Part shown: positions 34,383-44,299 of the stretch, piece after piece | Layout: each line of letters begins with the position of its first letter | How positions within the stretch are numbered: position 1 is the stretch's first letter | Assembly: GCA_020741775.1 (NCBI GenBank) | Contig: DYYG01000007.1 | Coordinates: 1 to 64,000, forward strand | Length of the DNA stretch: 64,000 nucleotides | Origin: Methylorubrum populi | Lineage (GTDB): Bacteria; Pseudomonadota; Alphaproteobacteria; Rhizobiales; Beijerinckiaceae | Direction of reading: 5' to 3' | The notes under the pieces: model-generated | The model's input: only the letters and a program-made list of their open reading frames with translations | Database searches by the model: none | Told to the model about the DNA's origin: nothing | Program-made: the position numbers and the translations under genes

Positions 34383-34853
34383 TCAGACCTTGCTCGCCAC
34401 ACCGGTGGCCGAGGTGGACGGCGTCGGAACGGTGGGGTGGGACTTGTCGAGCATCCGGGCGATGCCGATGCCGCCGGTCTTGGCGATCTGCTGGCCAAGC
34501 TGTTCGGCGAGCATGGATTTCCAGATGCTGCCGGTATTGCCCTTGCCGAACACGGTCTCGGCCTTGGGCAGCATCGCCTCGACGAATTGCTGGATCACCT
34601 GCCCCTCGAACTTGCGATAGGGGTCGGCGCTGCCCTTCAGGGCGGTGTCGTTCTTCAGGCCGGTCAGCGTGCCGTGGGCGTCGAGCGGCAGATGCGTGCT
34701 CAGGCCGATCTCGCGGGCGGCGTCGTCGGCGGCGCTGGCGAAGGCCGCCGGATCACCGGGCTGCGACAGCTTGGAGGCGGCCTCCTGATAGCGCGCCGGG
34801 TCGGCGGCGCGGGCCACATCCATCACGATGTCGGAGGGGGGAGAGATGCTCAT
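34383..34853 (-). CDS. FlgJ-type rod-binding protein (CheL-like)
   Basis: The 156-residue protein corresponds to the N-terminal scaffold domain of FlgJ alone, without the muramidase domain, as is usual in alphaproteobacteria (CheL family). The conserved core is YRKFEGQVIQQFVEAMLPK (about 79-97) followed by SIWKSMLAEQLGQQIAKTGGIGIA. It caps the growing rod in the periplasm. The start at 34851-34853 (MSISPPSDIV) follows GGGGGGAGAG closely. A longer open frame through this region in the same phase is not a gene. Confidence 0.85.
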   Translation of the reverse strand: MSISPPSDIVMDVARAADPARYQEAASKLSQPGDPAAFASAADDAAREIGLSTHLPLDAHGTLTGLKNDTALKGSADPYRKFEGQVIQQFVEAMLPKAETVFGKGNTGSIWKSMLAEQLGQQIAKTGGIGIARMLDKSHPTVPTPSTSATGVASKV

Positions 34854-34927
34854 CGGGCCATCGCGTGTCGGGCGGCGCCGCCGGCCGGGAGGCGGAGCGC
34901 CGATGATGGAACCGTAAACGCCCTGGC

Positions 34928-35338
34928 TTACGGGAGGCTTGCGTCGCGGCGCTGGGCCAGGGTGTCGAGCCGCTCCATCGCCTCCGCCCGCTCGCGCTCG
35001 CGGTCGAGCAGACCTTCGATCCGCTCGGCATTCAGCTCGGCGCGCTTGCGGGCGAGCCCCTGCTCGCGCACCGCATCGCTTTGCTGGGCGGCGATGGCTT
35101 CGAGTTCGGTCGCCCGCGTGGCCAGCCCGCGCAGGCGGCGGTTGGCGGCTTCGAGAAACAGGTGGCCATGGGTGGAGGAGCCGACGGCGGCGAGCAGGGC
35201 CGCCCGATCCGCCTCCACGCCATCCGCCTCGCGGCGGGTCTGGGCGAGCTGCAACTCGGCGGCCCGGCGCATCTGCTCCTGCACGGCGGTGAGCCGCTCG
35301 GCGCGCTTGAGCCGTTTGGCGAGGTCGGCGGCGGACAT
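34928..35338 (-). CDS. fliJ: FliJ-like coiled-coil flagellar protein
   Basis: The 136-residue product is a single long coiled coil dense in Arg, Glu, Ala and Leu, the pattern of FliJ, which links the export ATPase FliI to FlhA. FliI and FlhA are both in this cluster. FliJ sequences diverge strongly, so the assignment rests on length, coiled-coil pattern and position directly after fliR. Confidence 0.65.
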   Translation of the reverse strand: MSAADLAKRLKRAERLTAVQEQMRRAAELQLAQTRREADGVEADRAALLAAVGSSTHGHLFLEAANRRLRGLATRATELEAIAAQQSDAVREQGLARKRAELNAERIEGLLDRERERAEAMERLDTLAQRRDASLP

Positions 35339-35344
35339 GGTCCC

Positions 35345-36115
35345 TCAGCCCCGTCTGAGCCAGGCGACGTAGCCCGTGAGGAACTGCGTCATGAACTCGT
35401 TCGACAGGTAATAGAGCAGGATCAGCGCGCCGCACATCACGAAGGGCGTGGCGACGAAATAGACGGGAATGGTCGGCGTCAGCTTGTTCACGAAGCCCGC
35501 CGCGAGGTTCACGCCCACCGCGTAGAGGATGAAGGGCGCGGCGATGCGCAGGGCCAGGGTGAAGGCCGTGCCGATCTGGTCGGCGATGCGCATGAGGGCG
35601 GTCTGCGTGCCGAAGCCCTCGCCCGGCGGGATGCGGGCGTAGGATTCCACCAACCCGCGAAACAGCTCCCAATGCAGGTCGGCGGCGAACATCAGCGCGA
35701 CGGCGGTGACGATGATCAGCGTCTCGACCGCCGGAATCGCGTCGGTGCCCTCGATCGGCGTGCCCGGCATCGAGCCGAACCCGACCATGGTGGCGGTGGC
35801 GTTCATCACCGTTTCCAGGACGAAGATGAAGATCCGCCCGAGCAGGCCGATCAACAGGCCGGTCATGGTCTCGCTGCCGATCCAGCTCAGCGTCTGCATC
35901 GGCGTCTGCCCCGACAGCTTGGTCTGGAGCAGCGGCAGCAGCAGGGGCGTGACCGCGAGCGAGACACCGCCGGCGATCAGGAGCCGCACCTGCGCCGGCA
36001 CGCGCGGGCTGGAGAAGCCCGGCACGATCAGCAGGCAGCCGCCGATCCGGCAGAAGATCAGGAAGGTGGCGAGGAAGGCATCCCCGCCGAGGAGGCTCCC
36101 GAACAGCGGGATCAC
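35345..36115 (-). CDS. fliR: Flagellar export gate protein FliR
   Basis: FliR is part of the FliPQR export gate in the inner membrane. The 256-residue length and six to seven membrane helices match, with [21 protein letters not shown] (shown in part) near residues 21-39 and the conserved [19 protein letters not shown] region near the C-terminus. Its ATG overlaps the stop codon of flhA as ATGA (36112-36115), so translation is coupled. Confidence 0.95.
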   Translation of the reverse strand: MIPLFGSLLGGDAFLATFLIFCRIGGCLLIVPGFSSPRVPAQVRLLIAGGVSLAVTPLLLPLLQTKLSGQTPMQTLSWIGSETMTGLLIGLLGRIFIFVLETVMNATATMVGFGSMPGTPIEGTDAIPAVETLIIVTAVALMFAADLHWELFRGLVESYARIPPGEGFGTQTALMRIADQIGTAFTLALRIAAPFILYAVGVNLAAGFVNKLTPTIPVYFVATPFVMCGALILLYYLSNEFMTQFLTGYVAWLRRG

Positions 36116-38199
36116 GAGATGGTGCCCAGCGACCTGATCTCGATGCCCCGGGCGATCTCCAGATGCGAGAGCACGGGAAGCGTCGGGAAGATCCGCTCGA
36201 TGATCATGCGCACATAGGGCCGGGCGTCGGGGGCGGTGACGAGGGCGAAGCCGTGGACCTGCCGCATCCGCTCGCGGATCGCCTCGCCGGCCTCGGTGCC
36301 GAATTGCTCCACCAGGCGCGGGTCGATGTCGAACTCGATCACCTCGCCCTTGGCGTCGCGCTTCAGGCTCTGGTGGAAGGTGAGATCCCAGTTGGCGCCG
36401 AGCCGGAGCACGTGCAGCACCCCGTCCTCGGCGAGATCCCCGCAGATCTGCTGGGCGACGCGCATGCGCACATGCTCGGCGATCTGCTCGGCCCGGCGGG
36501 CATGGGGCGTGATCTCGGCCACCGCCTCGAGGATCAGGTGCAGGTTACGGATCGAGACGCGCTCGGCGAGCAGGAGCTTCAGCACCGCCTGGAGGCCGGA
36601 ATGCGAGATCTGCGACGGGCAGATCTCGTCGATGAGCCGCTTGTATTCGGGGTCGAGCCGGTCGAGCAGTGCTCTCATGTCCTTGTAGGACAGGAACTGC
36701 GGCAGGTTGTTGCGGATCACCTCGGAGAGATGGGTCAGCAGCACCGAGGCGCCGTCGATCGCTTCGAAGCCGGAGCGGCGCACCTCGGTGGCATAGGCAT
36801 CGACGACCCAGAGCGCCTTCATGCCGAAGGCCGGCTCGCGCACCTCCTCGCCCGGCACATCGGGGCGCGGCCCGTCGCCGACGACGACCAGCAGTTCGCC
36901 CGGGCGCATCTCCTGCGTGGCGGCCACGGTGCCGTGAATGCGGATCTGATAGTGTTTCGGCGGCAGATTGAGGCTGTCGGTGAGCCGGATATCGGGCACG
37001 ACGAAGCCGTATTGGCGCGCGAACTTGCGGCGCATCTTGGCGACCCGGTGGTGCAGCTCGGCATGGCTGCCCTGGATCTGGGCGGCGACCTGACGGCCGA
37101 GGCACAGCTCGATCTCCGGCGTGCGCAGCTCTTCCTTGACCGAATCCTTGTCCTTCGCTTCCGCCTGCTTGGCCTCCTCCTCGCGCTTGGCCTTGGCGGC
37201 GGCCGCCGCGGCGACGGCGGCGCGGCGTTTCGGGATGGTGATCGCGACGAAGCCCATCAGGCCCGAGAGCGCTACGAAGGGCACGAAGGGCAGGCCGGGG
37301 ACGAGAGCGAACATCAGCATCAGCGCGGCGGCGACCAGCAGCGCCCGCGGATAGGCGCTGAGCTGGCCGAGCACCGCCTCTTCCGCCGCGCCGCGGGTGC
37401 CGCCCTTCGAGACCAGCAGGCCGGCGGCCAGCGAGACGATCAGCGCCGGAATCTGCGAGACGAGACCGTCGCCGACCGACAGCTTCACGAACACGTCCGC
37501 CGCCTGGGACAGGGGCATGCCGTGGCGGGTGGTGCCGATGATGACACCGCCGAAGACGTTCACCGCGATGACGATGAGCGAGGCCACCGCCTCGCCGCGC
37601 ACGAATTTCGAGGCACCGTCCATCGAGCCGAAGAAGGCCGATTCCTCCTCCAGCTCCCGGCGGCGGCGCTGGGCCTCCTTCTCGTCGATCAGCCCGGCAT
37701 TGAGATCGGCGTCGATCGCCATCTGCTTGCCGGGGATGGCGTCGAGGGTGAAGCGGGCGCCGACCTCGGCGATACGGGTCGCGCCCTTGGTGATGACGAG
37801 GAAGTTGACCGTGATCAGGATCATGAAGACCACGATTCCGATCACGAAATCGCCGCTCATCACGAATTGCGAGAAGCCCTGGATGACGTGGCCGGCGGCA
37901 TCCACGCCCTTCTGGCCATTGGCCAGGATCAGGCGCGTCGTGGCGATGCCGAGGGCGAGCCGCAGCAGGGTCGCGATCAGGAGCACGGTCGGGAAGGCGG
38001 AGAATTCGAGCGGCTTCTGAATCCAGAGCGCCACCATCAGGATCAGCACCGATAGGGCGATCGAGAAGGCGAGCCCCACATCGATCAGCACCGCCGGCAC
38101 CGGCAGGAACAGCACCGCCAGAATCGCGACGATGCCCGCGGCGAACCCGAAGTCCCGCCGCGACCGCTTCTCCAGGACGAGCGTCTCGCTCACCGCCAT
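36112..38199 (-). CDS. flhA: Flagellar export apparatus protein FlhA
   Basis: FlhA forms the nonameric export ring. The 695-residue product has eight N-terminal membrane helices and the FHIPEP-family signature from [18 protein letters not shown] (about 150-167) on into the DADLNAG loop. An Ala/Lys linker (about 330-355) leads to the cytoplasmic domain. The start [13 protein letters not shown] at 38197-38199 is chosen over a far upstream ATG at 38412 whose extension is not FlhA-like. A gap of 521 bases separates it from fliQ. Confidence 0.97.
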   Translation of the reverse strand: MAVSETLVLEKRSRRDFGFAAGIVAILAVLFLPVPAVLIDVGLAFSIALSVLILMVALWIQKPLEFSAFPTVLLIATLLRLALGIATTRLILANGQKGVDAAGHVIQGFSQFVMSGDFVIGIVVFMILITVNFLVITKGATRIAEVGARFTLDAIPGKQMAIDADLNAGLIDEKEAQRRRRELEEESAFFGSMDGASKFVRGEAVASLIVIAVNVFGGVIIGTTRHGMPLSQAADVFVKLSVGDGLVSQIPALIVSLAAGLLVSKGGTRGAAEEAVLGQLSAYPRALLVAAALMLMFALVPGLPFVPFVALSGLMGFVAITIPKRRAAVAAAAAAKAKREEEAKQAEAKDKDSVKEELRTPEIELCLGRQVAAQIQGSHAELHHRVAKMRRKFARQYGFVVPDIRLTDSLNLPPKHYQIRIHGTVAATQEMRPGELLVVVGDGPRPDVPGEEVREPAFGMKALWVVDAYATEVRRSGFEAIDGASVLLTHLSEVIRNNLPQFLSYKDMRALLDRLDPEYKRLIDEICPSQISHSGLQAVLKLLLAERVSIRNLHLILEAVAEITPHARRAEQIAEHVRMRVAQQICGDLAEDGVLHVLRLGANWDLTFHQSLKRDAKGEVIEFDIDPRLVEQFGTEAGEAIRERMRQVHGFALVTAPDARPYVRMIIERIFPTLPVLSHLEIARGIEIRSLGTIS

Positions 38200-38720
38200 G
38201 ACGTGAACCGTTCCTTTCAGGTCGGAGCGGTTGTGCCGTGGCAAGCTTGCGCGGGGATGGCCGGAGCATCCGGGCCGGGGAGCGGTCGATCCGTCCGCCC
38301 GCCGCGATGGAATCGGCCCGGTCGGCGGGAAGGTGAACAAAACGCTGTCACCGGAGCGAAGTCGACCGGCTTTGCACGGGGATTCACCGGCAGCGACCGC
38401 ATGGCAGGCCATCGCAGAGCGGACTGCACGGGCTCGACATCACTGCTAAAGTCTTTTCCGTCGCAGCTTTTGTCCTTCCCAAGGTCGAGGCTTTCGCGAG
38501 GGACCGGGCGGCCAGGTCTCGACAGCTTTCCCGCCCGGTCCCACCTGCTGCTTCGATACTTCTCGATCCTTGCCGCCGCACGCCGACATGCCACGTCGCG
38601 TTGACGTGTGAAATTTCCCACAATGATCAGGCGAGGAGCGAGAGCGCTCCGGCATGCTTCGAGCGTGCCCGTGCCGCCCTCTTCTCCGGCGGGACGAAGT
38701 TCCGATCGCCGAGCGTTGTC
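38200..38720. promoter_or_regulatory. Large intergenic gap between fliQ and flhA
   Basis: This 521-base non-coding stretch inside an otherwise tight minus-strand series probably holds a separate promoter for flhA-fliR and the genes after them. I see no CtrA-type motif and no clear terminator in it. The sequence at 38600-38640 (GTGTGAAATTTCCCAC) contains a short imperfect palindrome. Confidence 0.4.
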
Positions 38721-38987
38721 TCAGAACCCGGTCGCGATCCGCCCGTAGGTCATCTCGGCGAAGGCATGGATCTGCGAGCCGACGAAGGTGCCGGTCATTA
38801 GCATGACGAGCAGGATCGCGACGATCTTCGGCACGAAGGTGAGCGTCACCTCCTGGATCTGCGTCAGTGCCTGAAGCAGGGCGACGGCGATGCCGACCAG
38901 CATCGCCGCGCCGACGGAGGGCCCGGCGCCGATCAGCACCGTCCAGATCGCGGAGCGGACGAGTTCGAGGGCATCGACCTCGTTCAT
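38721..38987 (-). CDS. fliQ: Flagellar export gate protein FliQ
   Basis: The 88-residue product has two membrane helices with the FliQ pattern: GIAVALLQALTQIQEVTLTF (about 33-52) followed by PKIVAILLVMLMTG. FliQ lines the export gate with FliP and FliR. Start at 38985-38987. It follows flgD by 11 bases. Confidence 0.95.
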   Translation of the reverse strand: MNEVDALELVRSAIWTVLIGAGPSVGAAMLVGIAVALLQALTQIQEVTLTFVPKIVAILLVMLMTGTFVGSQIHAFAEMTYGRIATGF

Positions 38988-38998
38988 GGCGGGATGGC

Positions 38999-39406
38999 CT
39001 AGCTGATGGAGATGCCGGAGGCGAGCAGCATCTCGCGGCCATCGGTGAGCTTGGCCACCGCCCCGTCGCTCGTCACCCGCACCGACTGGACCACGCCGGT
39101 CATCGTGCCGTCCTCGGAGGTGAGGGTCCGCCCGATGATCGCGTCGGCCTGATCGAGGAAGCTCGACGAGAGAAGCGAGTCGAGTTTCTGATTGGTCTTG
39201 GTCGCCTGCTCCACCTGAGAGAACGAGGCGAGCTGCCCGAGATATTCCTGCGAATCCATCGGCTTTGTCGGATCCTGGTTCTGCAGCTGGGCCAGCATCA
39301 GCTTCAGGAAGGTGTCGCCGTTCAGTTTGGAGGCAACGGTGGTCGCCGCCTTGGCCGCCGCCGCGGTGGTTCCGGAGTTGCTGGCTGTGGTGCTCGGGAC
39401 GTCCAT
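38999..39406 (-). CDS. flgD: Flagellar hook-cap protein FlgD, short form
   Basis: FlgD scaffolds hook assembly. The 135-residue product has the N-terminal FlgD domain with FLKLMLAQLQNQDPTKPMDS (about residues 31-50) and SFSQVEQATKTNQKLDSL, and ends without the Tudor/FnIII-like domains of enterobacterial FlgD, as usual in Rhizobiales. The start MDVPSTTASN at 39404-39406 is chosen because the upstream 47 residues are not FlgD-like. Confidence 0.93.
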   Translation of the reverse strand: MDVPSTTASNSGTTAAAAKAATTVASKLNGDTFLKLMLAQLQNQDPTKPMDSQEYLGQLASFSQVEQATKTNQKLDSLLSSSFLDQADAIIGRTLTSEDGTMTGVVQSVRVTSDGAVAKLTDGREMLLASGISIS

Positions 39407-39413
39407 GGGTCTT

Positions 39414-39896
39414 CTAGGCCTTGTCGGAGGGCGGGGCCGCCCGCCGTAAGGCGGGTCGGCGGCGGGCGCCGAGCCGTGCGGCCGGCAGGAGGGCAGGGAC
39501 GGGGGCGTCGGGAAGCGCCTCGCCGAGCAGGGTGGCTTCCACGGCATAGAGCCCGCGGATGACCTTCAAGGCCTCGAAGATCCGGCCGCCCTCGACCAGG
39601 GCATGCGCCGCCTTCAGCCCGTCCCGGATCGCCGGCTCGGTGGTGACGGCCAGGATGCCGTCCTCGATCCGGCCGTAGAGTGTCCGGGCCGGGCCGGCCT
39701 GGACGGGGACGATCAGCATGGTCTGCGCGGCGAAGTAGAGCTGGCGCAGGGGCGTCGTCGCCTGCTCGGCCTGAAGGACATGGCCCTCCAGCAGGAAGGT
39801 GGCGTCGTTCATCAGTTCGAGGGAGACCTTGCGGTCGACCCGCACCACCGCCCCGTTGATATAGACGCGCTCGCCCGCCTTCAGGCTCAGATGCAT
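39414..39896 (-). CDS. flbT: Flagellar biosynthesis regulator FlbT
   Basis: In Caulobacter, FlbT represses flagellin synthesis by acting on the 5' leader of flagellin mRNA until the hook is complete. In some rhizobia and Brucella it is instead an activator. The 160-residue product begins MHLSLKAGERVYINGAVVRV, the standard FlbT N-terminus, which places the start at 39894-39896. A structured flagellin leader is in the same window (49137-49184). Confidence 0.94.
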   Translation of the reverse strand: MHLSLKAGERVYINGAVVRVDRKVSLELMNDATFLLEGHVLQAEQATTPLRQLYFAAQTMLIVPVQAGPARTLYGRIEDGILAVTTEPAIRDGLKAAHALVEGGRIFEALKVIRGLYAVEATLLGEALPDAPVPALLPAARLGARRRPALRRAAPPSDKA

Positions 39897-39942
39897 GGTC
39901 CCGCCCGGGGCTCGGCTGTTGTCGCGCGGCATCGTCCGTTTC

Positions 39943-40293
39943 CTATTGCAGGCCGTCTCGGATCGAGGTGTTGACCTCGATCAGCGCCGCGAGGCTGCGC
40001 TCGGGCGTGCTCAGCACCTCGCCCACCTCGCGCATCGTCCACATGCCGATGGCGACGAGGTCGGCGCGCAGGGCCTTCGGCAGGCCGTTCTCGGGATGGA
40101 GGAGATCGGCGATGAGCAGGTTCCACAGATCCTGAACATAGCTGATCGCGGCTGTCCGCTCGTGGCCGGCCGCGGCGCCCCGCGACTCGGCCGAGTGCAG
40201 GAGGCCGAGCGCCCGGTCGAAGGCCTCCCGCTCGCGGGCGCGACCGAGGTCGGGCGCGTCCTCCATGATTTCGGAATAGGACATGCGATACAT
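39943..40293 (-). CDS. flaF: Flagellin-synthesis regulator FlaF
   Basis: FlaF promotes flagellin production or export and acts opposite to FlbT in Caulobacter. The 116-residue product begins MYRMSYSEIMEDAP, close to the FlaF N-terminus, and has ERTAAISYVQDLWNLLIADL in the core. The same frame extends upstream to a TTG at 40338 that overlaps the flgL stop as TTGA; that start would add 15 residues and cannot be excluded. Confidence 0.9.
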   Translation of the reverse strand: MYRMSYSEIMEDAPDLGRAREREAFDRALGLLHSAESRGAAAGHERTAAISYVQDLWNLLIADLLHPENGLPKALRADLVAIGMWTMREVGEVLSTPERSLAALIEVNTSIRDGLQ

Positions 40294-40334
40294 CGAGAGC
40301 CGATGCTCCGTGGACTGTACGGGAAAGCGAGCGT

Positions 40335-41387
40335 TCAAGAGAGGAAGTTGATCAGGCTGAGGCTGCGCAGCTGCGCGGTCAGCCCGTAGGACATCTGCAA
40401 CTGGGTGGTGATGGCATCGACGCGGCTCTTGGCCTCCGCCGGATCGACGCTTTCCAGATCGTGGATCTGTCCGGTGAGGAGGTTGGTCTGCTTGGTCATG
40501 CGGTCATTGGCGTCCGCGATGCGGCTCTGCGACCGGCCGAGATCGGCCTGGACCGTCGTGAGGCCGCCGCTCGCTTGGCTCAGGAGCTCCATGACCTTCT
40601 CGGTGGCCGCCCCCTGCGCCTCGCTCGAGAAGCTCGACAGGCCGATCCCCGAGGCGACGACATAGGCCATGGCGAGCTTGCGGAAAGGCTCTCCATTGGC
40701 GCTGGCCGAGGTTTTCACGGTCTCGGTGAGCGAGATCTGGCTGTCGATGGTGCGGTCGGAGGCGCCCGACCACGTGCCGGCCCAGTTCGACGCGGTGAAC
40801 AGATCCGCGAGCGGACCCTCGATGAAGCTCTTGAGGGAGCTGGCGGAGATGCTGGCCGCCGCGTCGGCACCCGGGGCGAATTGAAAATAGTCGGTGAAGG
40901 CCTTCTGCACTGCAGTCTTCGCGGTCGAGGTCGGCACGCTGTCGTAGGTGGTCAACGGGGGCGCTCCGCTATTGGTGCCGCCGAACACCGCTTGGCCGTT
41001 CGCACTGCTGTTGAGCGCGGCGGTCAAGGCCGCGAGGCGGCTCCGTGCCGATTCCGCGACCGCCGCCGCGCGCTTGTCGGAGGGGAGCGAGGCCATCTCC
41101 TTCAGGGTCGTATCGGCGGAGGATTGGATCTCCTTCAAGGCCGCCTGGGAGGTGTCGAGCCGGTGTAGCGCCGCCGCGTTACTCTGCGTCAGGGCCGACA
41201 GCGTGGCGCTCTGCCGCCGCAGGCCGAAGGCCTCGACCACGCCGCCGCCGAGGGTCGCCCCGATATCGGCGTAGCGTCCGGTGGAGATCTCCCTGTTCGC
41301 GGTGGCAAGTTCGGTCTGGAGGCGCCCGACGCCGTTGCGCGGGGCATTCCAGAGGGTGATGCTCGAGATGTAGCCGGTCGTCATCAT
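40335..41387 (-). CDS. flgL: Flagellar hook-filament junction protein FlgL
   Basis: FlgL (HAP3) joins hook and filament. The 350-residue protein has flagellin-like helical ends: RLQTELATANREISTGRYAD near the N-terminus and a C-terminal helix ending SLINFLS. The middle is variable. It follows flgK by 10 bases. Confidence 0.93.
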   Translation of the reverse strand: MMTTGYISSITLWNAPRNGVGRLQTELATANREISTGRYADIGATLGGGVVEAFGLRRQSATLSALTQSNAAALHRLDTSQAALKEIQSSADTTLKEMASLPSDKRAAAVAESARSRLAALTAALNSSANGQAVFGGTNSGAPPLTTYDSVPTSTAKTAVQKAFTDYFQFAPGADAAASISASSLKSFIEGPLADLFTASNWAGTWSGASDRTIDSQISLTETVKTSASANGEPFRKLAMAYVVASGIGLSSFSSEAQGAATEKVMELLSQASGGLTTVQADLGRSQSRIADANDRMTKQTNLLTGQIHDLESVDPAEAKSRVDAITTQLQMSYGLTAQLRSLSLINFLS

Positions 41388-41397
41388 GGTCTGGAGA

Positions 41398-42864
41398 TCA
41401 CCGCACCGTATCGAGGAAGGCTTTGAGAAGGTCGTCGATGACCGAGATGATCTTGGCCGAGGCGCTGTAGGAGCGCTCCAGTTGCAGGGCGAGGGCGGTC
41501 TCGTCGTCGCCGTTCACGCCCGCCACGTTCGAGAGCGCCTCGTTGGCCCGGGAGAGCAGCGTCTTCTGGTAGGAGGCGCTCGCGGTGGCGTCCTTGCGCT
41601 GCGTTTCGAGCCATCCGGCCGAGGCCGCGGCGAGGCTGGGCAGGTCGGAGGCGGTGCCGAGCCCGAGGGACGGGTCGAGGGTCAGCGTGCCGGCCAGCGC
41701 CGAGATCAGACCGCGCAGATGACCGTTGTAGGATGCATCGCCACCTCCGGCGGGGTCGGCATAATCGGTGCCGTTCATGCCGCCGTCGCGCAACAGGCTG
41801 ACGTCGCCCTGCTGGTCCGGATCGACCGCCGCGTTGATCGTGATCCGCGAGGCGAGGCCGGTCCGCCCGGCGGCGTTGGCGGCAGGCAGGGCCCCGCTGC
41901 TGCCCACGGTGAACAGGCCGGGCTTCGCCGCGCCAAGCGGCGGCACGGAATCGGTTTCGGCGAAGGCCGCGATCAGGCCGCCGGCGAGGGTGTCGAGCTG
42001 AGCCTCGTAGGTCACCGCCGTCTGGTCGCGCAGGGCGGCGAGTCCTGCGATCCGCCCGGAGCTGAGCGGCATCGGTGAGGTGGCGCCGGTGACCGGCACC
42101 CCGTCGATGACCACGGCGTTGCCCTTCGAGCCGCCGGCGAAGGCGGTGGTCGATGCAAAGGTCACCGCCCGGGGACCACGATCGAACAGGGTGACGCCGC
42201 CGTCGGTGTAGAGCGCGACGTCGCCGTTCCCGCGCGTCACGGCGGTGACGCCGATCTCCTGCGAGATCGCGGTCAGGATCCGGTCGCGGTCGTCCAGCGC
42301 ATCGGTGGCGTCGGCGTTGTTGGAGACGGCGCGGATGACGGCTTTGTTCGCGGTATCGAACCGGCTGAGAAGATCGTTGAGGCGCGTGACCGAGTCCGCG
42401 ATCCCCTTGTCGGCCTCGGCGCGGCTGGCGTGAACCGTCTCCGCCGCTTCCTGAAGGCTTCCCGCCAGGGCCTTGGCGGCCTCGACCGCGTCGCGGACGA
42501 CCGCCGTGTTGTTGGGCTGGTTGGCCGCGGCCTGGAGCGCCGCCTGGAAGCGGGTCAGGCGCGCCGCCGGGGAGGTGGGATCGTCGGTATCGCCCACCGT
42601 TTGCGCGAGCTGCGTCAGCCCGTTGAGCAATGCCTCGCCGCGCGCCGCATCCGACGAAGCCGACAGCGTGCGCGCGTAGAGCGCCGCGTCGCTCGCGCGG
42701 GTGATCGTCACCGTGGCGCCGCCGCTGCCGGGGATCAGGGTGGCGATCTTGCGCGAGTAGCCCGGATCGTTCGCCCCGGCGACGTTGCGCGCCGTGGTCG
42801 CGAGCTGGTTCGAACTCGCGAGGAGCGAGGTTCGCGCCGTGTTGAGAGCGACGGAGAGACCCAT
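41398..42864 (-). CDS. flgK: Flagellar hook-associated protein FlgK
   Basis: FlgK (HAP1) is the second junction protein. The 488-residue product begins MGLSVALNTARTSLLASSNQ with the conserved GANDPGYSRK segment and ends in the helical VNGDDETALALQLERSYSAS segment, where the C-terminal flagellar rod/hook helix is recognised. It lies after flgE across a 141-base gap that contains a hairpin. Confidence 0.95.
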   Translation of the reverse strand: MGLSVALNTARTSLLASSNQLATTARNVAGANDPGYSRKIATLIPGSGGATVTITRASDAALYARTLSASSDAARGEALLNGLTQLAQTVGDTDDPTSPAARLTRFQAALQAAANQPNNTAVVRDAVEAAKALAGSLQEAAETVHASRAEADKGIADSVTRLNDLLSRFDTANKAVIRAVSNNADATDALDDRDRILTAISQEIGVTAVTRGNGDVALYTDGGVTLFDRGPRAVTFASTTAFAGGSKGNAVVIDGVPVTGATSPMPLSSGRIAGLAALRDQTAVTYEAQLDTLAGGLIAAFAETDSVPPLGAAKPGLFTVGSSGALPAANAAGRTGLASRITINAAVDPDQQGDVSLLRDGGMNGTDYADPAGGGDASYNGHLRGLISALAGTLTLDPSLGLGTASDLPSLAAASAGWLETQRKDATASASYQKTLLSRANEALSNVAGVNGDDETALALQLERSYSASAKIISVIDDLLKAFLDTVR

Positions 42865-42892
42865 CGACGGTTCCTGTGACGCGAGGCGAGGC

Positions 42893-42920
42893 GGGCGCGT
42901 GCCTGTGGCAGGACGCGCCC
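42893..42920 (-). other. Hairpin between flgE and flgK
   Basis: GGGCGCGT (42893-42900) pairs with ACGCGCCC (42913-42920), and inside it CCTG/CAGG closes a TGG loop. It lies in the transcribed gap between flgE and flgK on the minus strand, 29 bases before the flgK start. With no T tract it may be a processing, stabilising or partial-termination element that raises flgE mRNA over flgK. Confidence 0.45.
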
Positions 42921-43005
42921 GGATCCAGATCGATGATGCGCGGGAGCGGCGGTCGACGCCTCGTCCCCGGAGCCGGCCCCGGCCGTTCGGGACGAGGCGG
43001 GGCCG

Positions 43006-44217
43006 TCAGCGCTTCAGGTTCATCAAGGTTTCGAGCAGTTCGTTGCCGGTCATGAACACCTTGGAATTGGCGGTGTAGACCGTCTGGGACTCGATCATCG
43101 TGGTCAGTTCGGTGCTGACATCGACATTCGACTGTTCGAGGGAGCCCGCCTTCAGCGTGCCGCGTCCGCCCTGGCCGGCGAAGCCGATCTGGACGTCTCC
43201 GGATTCGTTGGTGGTGGTGAAGACGTTGCCCGCCCGCGGCGTGAGATTGTTGGGGCTCGCCACGTCGGCAAGCGGAACCTTGAAGGCGGCCTTGCGGGTG
43301 CCGTCGGAGTAGATCGCGTAGACCGTCCCGTCATCGCCGAAGGCGGTGCCGGTCACGGCGGTGGGTGCCGAGCCGTCCGCGGTTCCCGACAGGGCATGGT
43401 CGCCGGAGAGCTGGGTCAGGCTGCTCATATCGACCGCCACGGTGCGGCCGTTGGGCACCGCCACATTCGTCGAGCCGCCGCTGCTGACCTTGCCGTTGCC
43501 ATCGAAGGTCACGGTGCTGGAGCCGAGGGAGGTATTCGGATTGGCCGGGTCGAAGAACTTGAACGACCATGTATTGGTCGAGGTCTTGGTCATCTGCACG
43601 TCGAGGATAACCGGCTGGCCGACATTGTCGTAGACCTTGAGCGAGTTCTTCTTCGTGTAGCCGATCGCGCCCGCCGCATTGGGATCGTAGACCGGCGCCT
43701 CGTAGGACAGGTTTCCGCTGATCGCCGCATTGGTGGAGGGGCGCGCCTCCTGACCCATCACGCCGACATTGACGGGCTTGAGGTCGGCCACGCCGTTGAG
43801 GACCGGGTTCGGGCTGCCATTGGTCAGGCTGTAACCCTGCAGGGTGAAGCCGCCCGCATTGACGAGATTGCCGGACTTGCCGTCGACCACGAAATTGCCG
43901 GCCCGGGTCAGGTACGATGCGCCGCTCTCGTCCCGCACCACGAAGAAGCCATTGCCCTGGATCGCGAGATCCTTGTCCGAATTCGTGGACGTGATCGGGC
44001 CACGCTCGCTGATGGCGCGGCGCAGCTTGGTATCGACCGCGCCCGAATTGTAGGCGCCGACATCCCCCGAATCGAGCAGCAGCGACGAGAACTCCGCCGA
44101 GGTGCGCTTGTAGCCGGTGGTGTTGGCGTTCTGGATGTTTTCCGCCACCGTCGAAATACGGTTGGACTGAGCGTTCATCCCGGAGACGCCGGTGCGGAGC
44201 ACGCCGATGAGACTCAT
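43006..44217 (-). CDS. flgE: Flagellar hook protein FlgE
   Basis: FlgE builds the hook. The 403-residue product begins MSLIGVLRTGVSGMNAQSNR and has the rod/hook N-terminal motif ENIQNANTTGYKR. The C-terminal motif is ESQTVYTANSKVFMTGNELL. The start at 44215-44217 is chosen; an ATG 14 codons upstream adds non-family sequence. Confidence 0.96.
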   Translation of the reverse strand: MSLIGVLRTGVSGMNAQSNRISTVAENIQNANTTGYKRTSAEFSSLLLDSGDVGAYNSGAVDTKLRRAISERGPITSTNSDKDLAIQGNGFFVVRDESGASYLTRAGNFVVDGKSGNLVNAGGFTLQGYSLTNGSPNPVLNGVADLKPVNVGVMGQEARPSTNAAISGNLSYEAPVYDPNAAGAIGYTKKNSLKVYDNVGQPVILDVQMTKTSTNTWSFKFFDPANPNTSLGSSTVTFDGNGKVSSGGSTNVAVPNGRTVAVDMSSLTQLSGDHALSGTADGSAPTAVTGTAFGDDGTVYAIYSDGTRKAAFKVPLADVASPNNLTPRAGNVFTTTNESGDVQIGFAGQGGRGTLKAGSLEQSNVDVSTELTTMIESQTVYTANSKVFMTGNELLETLMNLKR

Positions 44218-44299
44218 GCGGACACCTCGTTGACTCTCAAATTCGGGCGCAATGGACACGGCGTCGCTTGCGCGGGGCTGAAGGGAAGATTCGGCACGC

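Noticed and set aside
36163..38055. A 630-codon plus-strand open frame
   Set aside because: It lies wholly opposite flhA, whose FHIPEP-family features are unambiguous.
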